From NCBI GenBank assembly GCA_018714575.1, contig DVNF01000188.1, positions 1 to 10,207 on the forward strand: a DNA stretch of 10,207 nucleotides, written 5' to 3'. The position numbers and the translations under genes are program-made. Every line of letters starts with the position of its first letter. The stretch's first letter is position 1. Under the pieces are notes generated by a model. That model did not search any database. It was not told the DNA's origin and was given only the letters and a program-made list of their open reading frames with translations. Positions 1 to 7,671 of the stretch are shown piece by piece. The DNA is from Candidatus Stercoripulliclostridium merdigallinarum. Lineage in GTDB: Bacteria > Bacillota > Clostridia > Christensenellales > DTU072.

Positions 1-2333
1 GCAGCTATGTCAACGTCGATTTTATCGGCGGTCTGGGCGGAATGGTGTCCGACCTGCTTAGCGGAATCGACCTGAGCGGTCTTCCCATAAACCTTAGCGG
101 CATTATCGGCGATGTCGAACCTATCGTCAACAACCTGATCGACCACCTGGAGGACAACGTCCTTGCCGATTACGAATATCACGGCACACGCTTTGCCGCC
201 GATATCGCGGCGGATAAGCGCGGCGCGAAGCTGTGCGGTTACGTCGACGAGCTGTTGCAAAAAGCCGTCAACCTACCGATGAATTCCGCAAACGACACCC
301 TGTTCGATTTCGTGATGGGCGCGTACCTGGATCACGTCGGCGGCACCGACCGCGCCTTGGCAGACGCTACCGCTTCCGAAATAGAAGCCTTTGAAGGGCT
401 GAAGAACGGCACTACAATAAAAGCGCTGTTGGATATTCTGTTGGATAAAAACACCGGACTTTACCCCATTGTCATGGGATTGTTCGATACAATGGACCTG
501 TCCGCAGGCGTTTCCGATTCGGGGCTTCAAAGCTTGAATTACATTTTGGATATGTTCCTGGGTCTGACCGTAGACAACCTGAACCTGAACGACGCTAAGG
601 TTTTGGAAAAGCTGTTCGCTATGTTGAAATTGTTCGGCGTCGACCCGGGATTCGATCTGAAGGGCATGTCGGGTAAAGCGTTCCTGGACGACATTCTGGC
701 GTCCTACGTCACCGATTCCCTGTATACCTCCTTGGGAGAGATCGCCTACGGCATAGTTTACGCGTTCATGATAGACGAAGACGCCGCAGTAGAAAATTCC
801 GTCGGCGAATACGCCCTGTACCGCGCAGACAAACAGCTGTCCGCAAGCTATGTGCAAGGCCGTATCGACAATACCCCGACGGTGGAACGCGGCATGTTGC
901 CCACACAACTGACGGTAGCCTTCGGCGAAGATCCGGCTACTTCTAAAAACTTCGTTTGGTTTACGGACGAAGATATTTCGGGAACCCAAATTCAATATAT
1001 GAAGGGCGAATTTGACGCAGGCAAAGCTATAAAAGTCGACGGAGAATTCGCTAAATACGCTACGACCACCGCCAACATCGATTTAGGTATCTTTGCCACT
1101 TTGATGCAAAAAGAAGTGGGCAGACACTCCGTTTCGTTGACGGGATTGGAACCCGGAACCACTTATTCCTACCGCGTCGGCGATCCCGATTTGGGATATT
1201 GGTCGGACGTCTATACGTTTACCACGGCGCCCGTCGAAGGCACTCCGTTCGAAGCGTTGCTGATCACGGATATCCAGGGCTCCGCAATGAAACCCTATGA
1301 AACCGCCGCGGATATTTTCGACGCCATCGCAGCTTCCGCGATCTTCTCCGACGGATACGATTTCGTCATCAATGCGGGCGACGTCGTAGATAATTCCAGA
1401 AACTGGGTACAATGGGAATACTTCCTGGGCTCCTTGCAAAATTATTGGGCGAACACCACCCAGGTTGTAGCCAACGGCAACCATGACAGCTACAGCTACG
1501 AAGGCTATGACAAGGACGACCTTGCCGAAGCCGCAGAAAATATGTGGATGGACGCCGACGCCGTCACCGACGCATATAATTACCTGCAACTGCACTACGG
1601 TTTCGCCCTGCCTGAACAAGACGCGTCTACCGGAGCGTATTACAGCTTCGATTATTCCTCCGTCCACTTTACCGTATTGAACACCAACAACCTGAACGCC
1701 GACGGCGACGAATTGTCCGAGAAGCAGACGGAATGGCTGTTGAACGATCTGGCGGCGACCGACGCGGCTTTCAAGGTGGTCATTATGCATAAGTCCATCT
1801 ACTCCGCAGGCTCGCATATCGACGATTCCGACGTCATCGGGCTTAGGAAACAGCTGACCGGTATCTTTGCCGATAACGGCGTAGCTTTGGTGTTGTCGGG
1901 ACACGACCACACCTATTCCGAATCCTATTACGTCGATAAGGACGGTAACGCCATGGCGGTCGACGCAAGCGCAAAGACCGAATTGGGTACGGTACCCGGC
2001 GGAGTATTGTACGTATCGTTGGGAACCTTTGGCGACAAATACTATAATTACCGCACCGACGAAGATATTCCGTTGGAATTCGGCGCCGATCTGCACGTTC
2101 CGACTTTGATAAACCCCACGTTCGGAAAGCTGACTTTCGACGGCGAAAAGTTGTGGTACGCAGGCTATCAGTACGACACCGAGACAGGGGAAATTACCGA
2201 CGTGTATACCGCGGTAGATAATATGAACCGCCCCGCTTGGGAAGAATACCTGCCCATAGCAGTCGTTTCCGTAGGCGCGGCTTTGACCTTGATGGCAGTA
2301 TTGATCGCTATTGTAAGGGCGCGTAAAAAATAA
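1..2333 (+). CDS. Surface-anchored calcineurin-like metallophosphoesterase with purple-acid-phosphatase-type Fn3 domain (5' partial)
   Basis: The frame is open to the left edge, so the true start lies outside the window and the ATG at base 42 is internal. Residues here are counted from that ATG. Residues 1-270 are a mostly helical region with no motif I recognise. About 287-397 is an Fn3-like domain of the kind that precedes purple acid phosphatase catalytic domains, ending in GLEPGTTYSYRVGD and YTFTTAP. The catalytic domain follows: D410-I-Q, G446-D447-VVD450, G479-N-H-D482, H583 and G620-H-D-H623, the usual ligands for a two-metal centre. Motif I has Gln where many relatives have His. One hydrophobic helix (about 737-759) followed by RARKK predicts a C-terminal membrane anchor with the enzyme outside the cell. 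The substrate is unknown; phosphomonoesters or nucleotides are typical. The stop overlaps the next start (TAATG). The fold is confident, the exact activity is not. Confidence 0.88.
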   Translation, partial: SYVNVDFIGGLGGMVSDLLSGIDLSGLPINLSGIIGDVEPIVNNLIDHLEDNVLADYEYHGTRFAADIAADKRGAKLCGYVDELLQKAVNLPMNSANDTLFDFVMGAYLDHVGGTDRALADATASEIEAFEGLKNGTTIKALLDILLDKNTGLYPIVMGLFDTMDLSAGVSDSGLQSLNYILDMFLGLTVDNLNLNDAKVLEKLFAMLKLFGVDPGFDLKGMSGKAFLDDILASYVTDSLYTSLGEIAYGIVYAFMIDEDAAVENSVGEYALYRADKQLSASYVQGRIDNTPTVERGMLPTQLTVAFGEDPATSKNFVWFTDEDISGTQIQYMKGEFDAGKAIKVDGEFAKYATTTANIDLGIFATLMQKEVGRHSVSLTGLEPGTTYSYRVGDPDLGYWSDVYTFTTAPVEGTPFEALLITDIQGSAMKPYETAADIFDAIAASAIFSDGYDFVINAGDVVDNSRNWVQWEYFLGSLQNYWANTTQVVANGNHDSYSYEGYDKDDLAEAAENMWMDADAVTDAYNYLQLHYGFALPEQDASTGAYYSFDYSSVHFTVLNTNNLNADGDELSEKQTEWLLNDLAATDAAFKVVIMHKSIYSAGSHIDDSDVIGLRKQLTGIFADNGVALVLSGHDHTYSESYYVDKDGNAMAVDASAKTELGTVPGGVLYVSLGTFGDKYYNYRTDEDIPLEFGADLHVPTLINPTFGKLTFDGEKLWYAGYQYDTETGEITDVYTAVDNMNRPAWEEYLPIAVVSVGAALTLMAVLIAIVRARKK

Positions 2334-3229
2334 TGCAAATTTCCGAAATTTCCCGGGAATTGTTGCTGAAAGCAATCGGTTCCCGGGAGGAAAATTCCAA
2401 TAAATCCGATTACGGATACATAGCTTTGTTAGGCGGCTGTCCCGAATACGCGGGCGCCGCCCGTTTAGCATATCTGGCATATTCGGCAACCGCCGCCATG
2501 CGCGCCGGCGCCGGAGTTGTCAGACTGATAGTTCCCCTGTCGATAGCCTCGGCAATGTTGCCTAATATGTTGGAAAGCACGCTGAAGTTCCTGCCCGCGA
2601 ACGAATACGGCGCGGTCAAATACGACAAAGCTGCCATGGACGCGGCTTTTGCGGGTATCAAGACCGTCGGTATCGGTATGGGCTTGGGACAAAACGGCGA
2701 CAACGCGGAGATCATAGAATATATTTTAAATTCGGGTATCCCCGCCGTATTCGACGCCGACGCGTTGAACACTTTGGCAAAACACCCCGATTTGTTGGCA
2801 AAGAAGCGTACCGATAAAATCATTTTGACGCCGCACCCCGGCGAATTTTCAAGGCTGACGGGACTGAGTATCCCGGAAATTCTATCCGCGCCGGCGGAAT
2901 ACGCCGTCGATTTCGCACGAAAACACGGCGTTACGGTGCTGTTGAAGGGTCACGAAAGCTTTATTACGGACGGAAAAACGGTATACCGTAACGACAGAGG
3001 CACCCCGGGCATGGCTACGGCAGGTTCGGGCGACGTGCTGACGGGGATAATTACGGCGTTATTGTACAGAAACGACGATCCCGCTTCGGCAGCCGCCGCA
3101 GGAGCTTATATCGCAGGCGCCGCAGGCGAAGCCGCCGCAGAAAAATACGGCGCAGTCGGTATGATCTCCCCCGACACGGTCGAATTTATTGCTTTTGCAA
3201 TAAAAAATATTTTGGACGGAAAAATCTGA
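2333..3229 (+). CDS. nnrD: ADP/ATP-dependent NAD(P)H-hydrate dehydratase
   Basis: This 298-residue protein is a ribokinase-like repair enzyme that dehydrates the S form of hydrated NADH or NADPH, using ADP or ATP, to regenerate the cofactor in the cytosol. Visible family motifs are an N-terminal GYIALLGG strand (28-35) leading into GAARLAYLAYSATAAMRAGAG, FDADALN (140-146), TPHPGEFSRLTG (166-177), KGHESFITDG (205-214) and GTPGMATAGSGDVLTGI (223-239), where the Asp of GSGD (D234) is the expected catalytic base. Many bacteria carry this domain fused behind the NnrE epimerase; here it stands alone and the epimerase is not in the window. The ATG overlaps the upstream stop as TAATG and has only a weak, distant purine stretch, so translation is probably coupled to the phosphoesterase gene. 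The window gives no metabolic reason for that pairing. Confidence 0.92.
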   Translation: MQISEISRELLLKAIGSREENSNKSDYGYIALLGGCPEYAGAARLAYLAYSATAAMRAGAGVVRLIVPLSIASAMLPNMLESTLKFLPANEYGAVKYDKAAMDAAFAGIKTVGIGMGLGQNGDNAEIIEYILNSGIPAVFDADALNTLAKHPDLLAKKRTDKIILTPHPGEFSRLTGLSIPEILSAPAEYAVDFARKHGVTVLLKGHESFITDGKTVYRNDRGTPGMATAGSGDVLTGIITALLYRNDDPASAAAAGAYIAGAAGEAAAEKYGAVGMISPDTVEFIAFAIKNILDGKI

Positions 3230-3269
3230 ATTTCTTCCCTACCTTTGAAATTTCAGACTGTTTTTTTCA

Positions 3270-3298
3270 CGGCGCCCCTATCGGGTGCCGCTTATTTT
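3270..3298 (+). terminator. Intrinsic terminator after nnrD
   Basis: An 8-bp stem (CGGCGCCC at 3270-3277 with GGGTGCCG at 3283-3290, one G-U pair) encloses a 5-base loop and is followed by CTTATTTT. It lies 40 bases after the nnrD stop and just before the nfnA promoter, which fits the end of the phosphoesterase-nnrD transcript. The T tract is interrupted, so termination may be incomplete. Confidence 0.6.
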
Positions 3299-3307
3299 AA
3301 AAATAGG

Positions 3308-3337
3308 TTGCGTTTTTTTGACAATAAGTATTATAAT
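3308..3337 (+). promoter_or_regulatory. Sigma-A-type promoter of nfnAB, placed for a leaderless mRNA
   Basis: A consensus -10 box TATAAT (3332-3337) has TTGCGT (3308-3313) 18 bases upstream as the best -35. Only six bases separate the -10 box from the nfnA ATG at 3344, so transcription should begin at or next to the A of the start codon. No Shine-Dalgarno sequence is present. A perfect TTGACA at 3318-3323 is only 8 bases from the -10 box, too close to serve as its -35. Confidence 0.65.
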
Positions 3338-3343
3338 AACGCT

Positions 3344-4171
3344 ATGTTTAAGATATTAGATAAGAGGCAGTTGGCGGAAAACGTCAACGAATACGTTATC
3401 GAAGCTCCGCTTGCCGCGAAAAACGCCGCTCCCGGACAATTCGTCATTCTTCGCGTAGACGCCGACGGAGAACGGGTTCCCTTCACCATAGCCGATTACG
3501 ACCGCGAACGCGGTACCGTAACCATTTTGGTGCAAACGGTCGGAGCCACCACATATCAGCTTGCCCAAAAGAACGCCGGCGACAGCATCGCAGACTTTGT
3601 CGGACCGCTGGGCAACCCCACCGATCTTAGCCGATTCGAAAAAGTGCTGTTGGTGGGCGGCGGCATCGGCGGCGCGGTCATTCATCCTCAGGCAAAGCTG
3701 TTGAATTCGTTGGGCAAAGCCCCCGACGTAGTTTTGGGCGCCAGGACAAAGGAGCTGTTGTTGTATATGGACGAAATGCGCCGCTATTCGTCGGAGCTGT
3801 TCCCGATGACCGACGACGGCAGTTACGGCGGCAAAGGCTTTGTCACGGACAAGGTGGCGGAGCTGATCAAAACGCGTAAATACGACGCCGTCCTGGCTGT
3901 CGGTCCCCTGCCGATGATGGCTGCCGTATGCGAGGTAACCAGACCGTCGGGACTGAAAACGATAGTTTCGATGAACTCCGTAATGGTGGACGGCACGGGA
4001 ATGTGCGGTTGCTGCCGCGTAACGGTGGGCGGCGAAAGAAAGTACGCTTGCGTGGACGGACCCGAATTCGACGGGCACTTGATCGACTTTGCCGAAGCAA
4101 GGCTGCGCCAAGGCTTCTACCGCGATCAGGAAAAAGAACACTATTGCCGTATCAGAGGGGAGGTGAAATAA
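3344..4171 (+). CDS. nfnA: NADH-dependent ferredoxin:NADP+ oxidoreductase, small subunit (FAD/[2Fe-2S])
   Basis: This 275-residue protein belongs to the ferredoxin-NADP reductase/PyrK-like family and is the NAD(H)-side subunit of the NfnAB electron-bifurcating transhydrogenase, also annotated as sulfide dehydrogenase subunit SudB. Visible features are a flavin-binding beta-barrel with R44-V-P-F-T, a nucleotide-binding VLLVGGGIGGA (101-111), and a C-terminal cluster site with D216, C221, C224 and C236, consistent with the Asp-Cys3 [2Fe-2S] site known for NfnA; C223 is an extra cysteine between two ligands. I chose the ATG at 3344 over the in-frame ATG at 3245: the protein then begins MFKILDKRQL as relatives do, while the longer version would translate through the terminator and promoter. 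The stop is immediately followed by the nfnB ATG. The partner NfnB confirms the assignment; on its own the protein could be confused with PyrK. Confidence 0.9.
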   Translation: MFKILDKRQLAENVNEYVIEAPLAAKNAAPGQFVILRVDADGERVPFTIADYDRERGTVTILVQTVGATTYQLAQKNAGDSIADFVGPLGNPTDLSRFEKVLLVGGGIGGAVIHPQAKLLNSLGKAPDVVLGARTKELLLYMDEMRRYSSELFPMTDDGSYGGKGFVTDKVAELIKTRKYDAVLAVGPLPMMAAVCEVTRPSGLKTIVSMNSVMVDGTGMCGCCRVTVGGERKYACVDGPEFDGHLIDFAEARLRQGFYRDQEKEHYCRIRGEVK

Positions 4172-5533
4172 ATGCCCGAACCAAGGAATATTCCCCCTTT
4201 CAGGGACGCGGAGATCCGCAGAAGAAATTTCGAAGAAGTAAATATGGGCTTCGACGCCGAAACGGCTAAGAAGGAAGCTTCGCGTTGTTTGCAATGCAAA
4301 AACCCGATGTGCCGCCAAGGCTGCCCCGTCGGAGTCAATATCCCCGCTTTTATTTTAAAGATCAAAAACGGCGATTTCGAGGGCGCGCGCGATACGATAA
4401 CGGCGGATAACAACCTGCCTTCGATATGCGGCAGAGTCTGTCCGCAGGAAACTCAGTGCGAATCCCGGTGCGTTTTGGGCAAAAAATTCGGTGCGGTCGC
4501 CATAGGCGCGTTGGAACGCTTTGCGGGCGATTACATCGTAGGCGGCAAACCCGCAGTCCCCGCCGAAAAAGTCGGAAAAAGCGTCGCTGTCATAGGCTCC
4601 GGCCCCGCAGGATTGTCGTGCGCGGCAGACCTTATTAAGCGCGGTTTCGACGTCACGATCTTCGAAGCTTTCCACACTACGGGCGGCGTTCTCAGCTACG
4701 GAATCCCCGAATTCAGACTGCCGAAACGCATAGTAAAAGCGGAGATAGCTTCGCTGGAAAAAATGGGCGTAAAAATAGTCACCAACGCCGTTATCGGAAA
4801 GAGCCTGACCATAGCCGAATTGAAGGAAGACTTCGATTTTATCTTCCTGGGCACGGGCGCGGGACTGCCAGGGTTTATGAATATACCCGGCGAAGGTTTA
4901 CCGGGAGTATGCTCCGCAAACGAATTTTTAACGCGCGTCAACCTGATGAAAGCCATGAACCCCGACGCCGCTACCCCCGTCCAGCGCGGTAAAAACGTCA
5001 TGGTCGTCGGCGCAGGCAACGTGGCGATGGACGCCGCCAGAACCGCCATGCGTTTAGGTGCCGACCACGTTACCATAGTCTATCGCCGCAGTCGCACCGA
5101 AATGCCGGCAAGGAAAGAGGAGATCGAGCACGCCGAAGAGGAAGGCATCGAATTGAAGTTGCTGACTTCCCCCGTAGAAATTATCGGTAACGGCAAAGTC
5201 GAAAAAGTGCGTTTGATCCGAACCGAACTTGGAGAACCCGACGAGCGCGGCAGACGCCGCCCCATCGATATTCCCGGCAGCGAATTCGAAGTCGCCGCCG
5301 ACGAAGTCATCATGGCTTTGGGCACTTCGCCCAACCCCGTTCTGACCAAGTCCTGCCCCGAATTAAAGACGGGTCCTCGCGGTATCATCGCGGTGGACGA
5401 GGACGGGCGCACTTCCGTTCCCGGAGTCTATGCCGGCGGCGACGCCGCAACGGGCGCCGCAACCGTGATCCTTGCCATGTCTGCCGGAAAACGCGCCGCC
5501 AAAGCCATTGTCGCCGACGCAGGTCTGAATTAG
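4172..5533 (+). CDS. nfnB: NADH-dependent ferredoxin:NADP+ oxidoreductase, large subunit (GltD-like, two [4Fe-4S], FAD)
   Basis: This 453-residue protein is the NADPH-binding, bifurcating-flavin subunit of NfnAB. It resembles the glutamate synthase small subunit and is often misannotated as such. Eight N-terminal cysteines (C39, C42, C47, C51, C86, C90, C96, C100) are arranged for two [4Fe-4S] clusters. An FAD-binding VAVIGSGPAGLSC follows (138-150), then an NADPH-binding VMVVGAGNVAMDAAR (276-290) with downstream YRRSRTEMPAR, and the C-terminal flavin motif GVYAGGDAATGAATVILAM (418-436). With NfnA it reversibly couples NADH and reduced ferredoxin to NADP+ reduction, balancing redox pools in fermenting anaerobes. 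The start is certain: a strong GGAGGTG (4159-4165) lies six bases before the ATG, which abuts the nfnA stop. No large glutamate synthase subunit is nearby, supporting Nfn over GltD. Confidence 0.93.
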   Translation: MPEPRNIPPFRDAEIRRRNFEEVNMGFDAETAKKEASRCLQCKNPMCRQGCPVGVNIPAFILKIKNGDFEGARDTITADNNLPSICGRVCPQETQCESRCVLGKKFGAVAIGALERFAGDYIVGGKPAVPAEKVGKSVAVIGSGPAGLSCAADLIKRGFDVTIFEAFHTTGGVLSYGIPEFRLPKRIVKAEIASLEKMGVKIVTNAVIGKSLTIAELKEDFDFIFLGTGAGLPGFMNIPGEGLPGVCSANEFLTRVNLMKAMNPDAATPVQRGKNVMVVGAGNVAMDAARTAMRLGADHVTIVYRRSRTEMPARKEEIEHAEEEGIELKLLTSPVEIIGNGKVEKVRLIRTELGEPDERGRRRPIDIPGSEFEVAADEVIMALGTSPNPVLTKSCPELKTGPRGIIAVDEDGRTSVPGVYAGGDAATGAATVILAMSAGKRAAKAIVADAGLN

Positions 5534-5579
5534 TTTATTAAAGATAAAACCGTATAGAAATAATACGATAATAGTAAAA

Positions 5580-5608
5580 TAAAGGAGCCGTTCAGATCGG
5601 CTCCTTTA
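5580..5608. terminator. Bidirectional intrinsic terminator between nfnB and the GH2 gene
   Basis: An 11-bp perfect stem (TAAAGGAGCCG at 5580-5590 with CGGCTCCTTTA at 5598-5608) has a 7-base loop. The T-rich ends on both strands (CTCCTTTACTATATTTT forward, CTCCTTTATTTTA reverse) suit termination in both directions. It lies between two convergent genes, 46 bases after nfnB and 32 bases after the GH2 stop. Confidence 0.88.
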
Positions 5609-5640
5609 CTATATTTTAGCTTATTATCCCTGAATTACTT

Positions 5641-7425
5641 TTACTTTGCCCCGACCGCCGAATCAAAGACTTCGTACAGCTTTTTATTTAATTGCAACAG
5701 TCTTTCGGCGTCGAATTTCAATACCTTTCTGTCGTAGGTATACAAGCCGTTGATCTCGTCCTCTACGTCGCTTAGCTGGGTATAGACGGTAGCAGACAAT
5801 CCGCGCGGGATCAAAGGCAGGATCTGGTGTTCGTACAACCTGTGATAAGCGTTGTCCAACGCGGCTATATCGGTAAATTTCTTGTAACCGAAACTTCTGG
5901 ATTTGTTGAAAACGTGTCCCTCTATCCCTGCCGAATAACCGCCGAATTCCGACAATATGACCACCCTGCCGTGTTTGTCGGGTTCGGGTATGGTTACGGG
6001 TCGGAAATAGATATGCAACGAATTAAAATCGCCGCCGCCTTGGTCGTGCCAACCGGAGGCGTGGTCGATGGGTCGAGTCGAATCCAGGTTTCGGACAAAC
6101 TCCGTCGCCTTTAGCGCGTCGAACTGTCCCCAGGCTTCGTTGAACGGCACCCACACTCCTATCGAAACGCAGTTATAGAGTCCCAAAACCGTGCGTTCGG
6201 TATCCGTATAATATTCTTTTCTGCCTTCGGCATCCTGCCTGCCGAACAGTTGATATTTGGAATCGTCGGGCGGCAACCTTAAAAATCCTCTGATAGCGTT
6301 CAGGGCGGTATTTGCTCCCATGCCGCCGTTGACCATATCCTGCCACACTATCATGCCCAATCTGTCGCAGTGATAATACCAACGCATGGGCTCTATCTTA
6401 ATATGCTTCCTCAGCATATTAAAGCCCAGGGCTTTCATTTCGGCGATGTCGAAGATCATGGCTTCGTCCGACGGCGGAGTATACAATCCGTCCGGCCAAT
6501 AACCCTGATCCAACAGCCCGTTATGGAAATACGGTTTGTTGTTCAGCATCATGCGCGGAATGCCGGCGGCGTCCTTTCCGACGGAAAATTTCCTCATTCC
6601 GAAATAGGAACCGATCTTGTCTTCGCCCGCAACGATCCGTAACGTATAGAGTTTGGGATTTTCGGGCGACCACAGTTGGTAATCGGACAGTTTCAACACG
6701 GCGGCGCCGTCGGTCAAATCGGCGGAAGCTATCTGTTTTTCGCCGTCGAACGCCGAAACTTTGCCGGACAGAACGCCCTCGTTCGCCTGTACCCTGACCG
6801 ACAAACTGTCGGAATCGATGTCCGGAGTAATATACATTGCCGTAACGTATTTTTCGGGCACGCTTTCCAACCACACGGTCTGCCAGATACCCGATTGCGG
6901 AGTATAGAATATGCCGCCGCGTTTCAGCTTCTGTTTCCCGTGCGAGCCGGGAGCCGTGTCCGACGGATCGGACACTTTGACGACCAATTTGTTTTCGCCT
7001 GCCCTCAAGGCGTCTGTGACGTCGACGGTGAACGGATAATAGCCGCCGCGATGATTATACAAAGATTTATCGTTTAATATCACCTCTGCCGCATAGTCGA
7101 CCGCGCCGAAATTTAACAGCACTCTGCCTATGTTGAAGCCTTCGGGAACGGTGAAATACCTTTTATAATACAAAAATTCGTCGGGTTGCAGGACGCGTTC
7201 TACGCCGCTGAGGATAGCCTCCGGCGAAAAGGGTACCAAAATTTTCCCCTCGTATTGCGGATTATCCACCCTCATCGGAGTTATCGCATAGTCCCATTTG
7301 CCGTTTAAGTTGATATACGAATCCCTGGTCATCTGCGGACGCGGGTATTCCGGGAGCGGACATGCCACGTCGATATTTTTACCGAATTCGGTAATCAGTC
7401 TGTCAAAAACCATTTTCCTTGCCAT
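5641..7425 (-). CDS. Glycoside hydrolase family 2 beta-glycosidase (beta-galactosidase/beta-glucuronidase-like), cytosolic
   Basis: This 594-residue protein has the GH2 order: an N-terminal sugar-binding jelly-roll domain (about 30-190, with YINLNGKWDYAI, FLYYKRYF and GIWQTVWLE), an immunoglobulin-like domain (about 190-285) and a TIM barrel (about 290-590). The expected catalytic acid/base is E430 in WVPFNEAWG and the nucleophile E493 in ILSEFGGYS. It lacks the large C-terminal domains of LacZ and is close in size to beta-glucuronidases and short beta-galactosidases; the sugar specificity cannot be read from sequence alone. There is no signal peptide, so it should act on imported oligosaccharides or glycosides. 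The ATG at 7425 has GGAGAGGTGG just upstream, supporting this start over the internal Met5. It is transcribed alone from its own promoter, with no transporter or regulator beside it. Confidence 0.88.
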   Translation of the reverse strand: MARKMVFDRLITEFGKNIDVACPLPEYPRPQMTRDSYINLNGKWDYAITPMRVDNPQYEGKILVPFSPEAILSGVERVLQPDEFLYYKRYFTVPEGFNIGRVLLNFGAVDYAAEVILNDKSLYNHRGGYYPFTVDVTDALRAGENKLVVKVSDPSDTAPGSHGKQKLKRGGIFYTPQSGIWQTVWLESVPEKYVTAMYITPDIDSDSLSVRVQANEGVLSGKVSAFDGEKQIASADLTDGAAVLKLSDYQLWSPENPKLYTLRIVAGEDKIGSYFGMRKFSVGKDAAGIPRMMLNNKPYFHNGLLDQGYWPDGLYTPPSDEAMIFDIAEMKALGFNMLRKHIKIEPMRWYYHCDRLGMIVWQDMVNGGMGANTALNAIRGFLRLPPDDSKYQLFGRQDAEGRKEYYTDTERTVLGLYNCVSIGVWVPFNEAWGQFDALKATEFVRNLDSTRPIDHASGWHDQGGGDFNSLHIYFRPVTIPEPDKHGRVVILSEFGGYSAGIEGHVFNKSRSFGYKKFTDIAALDNAYHRLYEHQILPLIPRGLSATVYTQLSDVEDEINGLYTYDRKVLKFDAERLLQLNKKLYEVFDSAVGAK

Positions 7426-7459
7426 TTGCCACCTCTCCGCCTCTGTATATATTAATTTT

Positions 7460-7488
7460 ACTATACCATTTTATATTTCCGCGCGCAA
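7460..7488 (-). promoter_or_regulatory. Promoter of the GH2 gene
   Basis: On the reverse strand TTGCGC (7483-7488) and TATAGT (7460-7465) are 17 bases apart. Transcription would start near 7453, giving a leader of about 27 bases that includes the GGAGAGGTGG Shine-Dalgarno sequence. No operator palindrome was evident. Confidence 0.55.
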
Positions 7489-7557
7489 GACCCACTTTTT
7501 AAATAACGTTATAAAAAAGAAACAGTTATATATAGCGGCGCCGATATTCTTTCCGTG

Positions 7558-7630
7558 AGGGGTTCAACAAAAACGGCGTATCTTTTGCCCCTATCGCGGT
7601 CGCGGAAGCGCCCGCATTACGGACGGGCGC
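7558..7630. other. Gene-free region with two predicted fold-back structures
   Basis: Between the GH2 promoter and the yabP terminator there is no plausible gene. Two structures can be drawn. The first has an outer stem AGGGG/CCCCT (7558-7562 with 7588-7592) and an inner stem CAAAA/TTTTG (7568-7572 with 7583-7587) separated by a 5-base bulge. The second is a perfect 7-bp stem GCGCCCG/CGGGCGC (7608-7614 with 7624-7630) with a 9-base loop and no adjoining T tract on its exit side. I match neither to a known riboswitch or RNA family. This could be a small RNA, a read-through barrier or chance pairing. Confidence 0.3.
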
Positions 7631-7633
7631 AAC

Positions 7634-7657
7634 AAAAAAGCACACTTCAAATATGCT
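7634..7657 (-). terminator. Intrinsic terminator of yabP
   Basis: On the reverse strand a short hairpin (AGCATA with TGTGCT, extendable by two pairs, 7639-7657) is followed directly by six T residues (7634-7639). It begins 14 bases after the yabP stop. The stem is AU-rich, but position and U tract fit. It implies that yabP is transcribed as a single gene. Confidence 0.6.
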
Positions 7658-7671
7658 AAATTATTATTAAA

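Noticed and set aside
1083..2489. Long reverse-strand frame of 468 codons opposite the phosphoesterase gene
   Set aside because: Its translation is low-complexity and matches no family, while the + strand carries complete catalytic motifs; it arises from the codon bias of the opposite strand.
3318..3323. Perfect TTGACA as the -35 box of nfnAB
   Set aside because: It lies only 8 bases from the TATAAT box, far from the required 16-18; TTGCGT at 3308 fits better.
3245..3343. Upstream ATG extending nfnA by 33 residues
   Set aside because: It would translate through the nnrD terminator hairpin and the nfnA promoter, has no ribosome binding site, and the added residues do not resemble the family; MFKILDKRQL at 3344 is the normal N-terminus.
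4172..5533. Assignment as glutamate synthase small subunit (GltD)
   Set aside because: The sequence is GltD-like, but no large subunit is present and the gene directly follows nfnA, which fits NfnB.
7298..7558. Possible 86-residue + strand gene across the GH2 promoter region
   Set aside because: It overlaps the GH2 start and promoter, has no recognisable similarity, and its second half is AT-rich non-coding-like sequence.
7608..7630. GC-rich hairpin as a second yabP terminator
   Set aside because: No T tract follows the stem on either strand; the U tract at 7634-7639 belongs to the preceding AT-rich hairpin.
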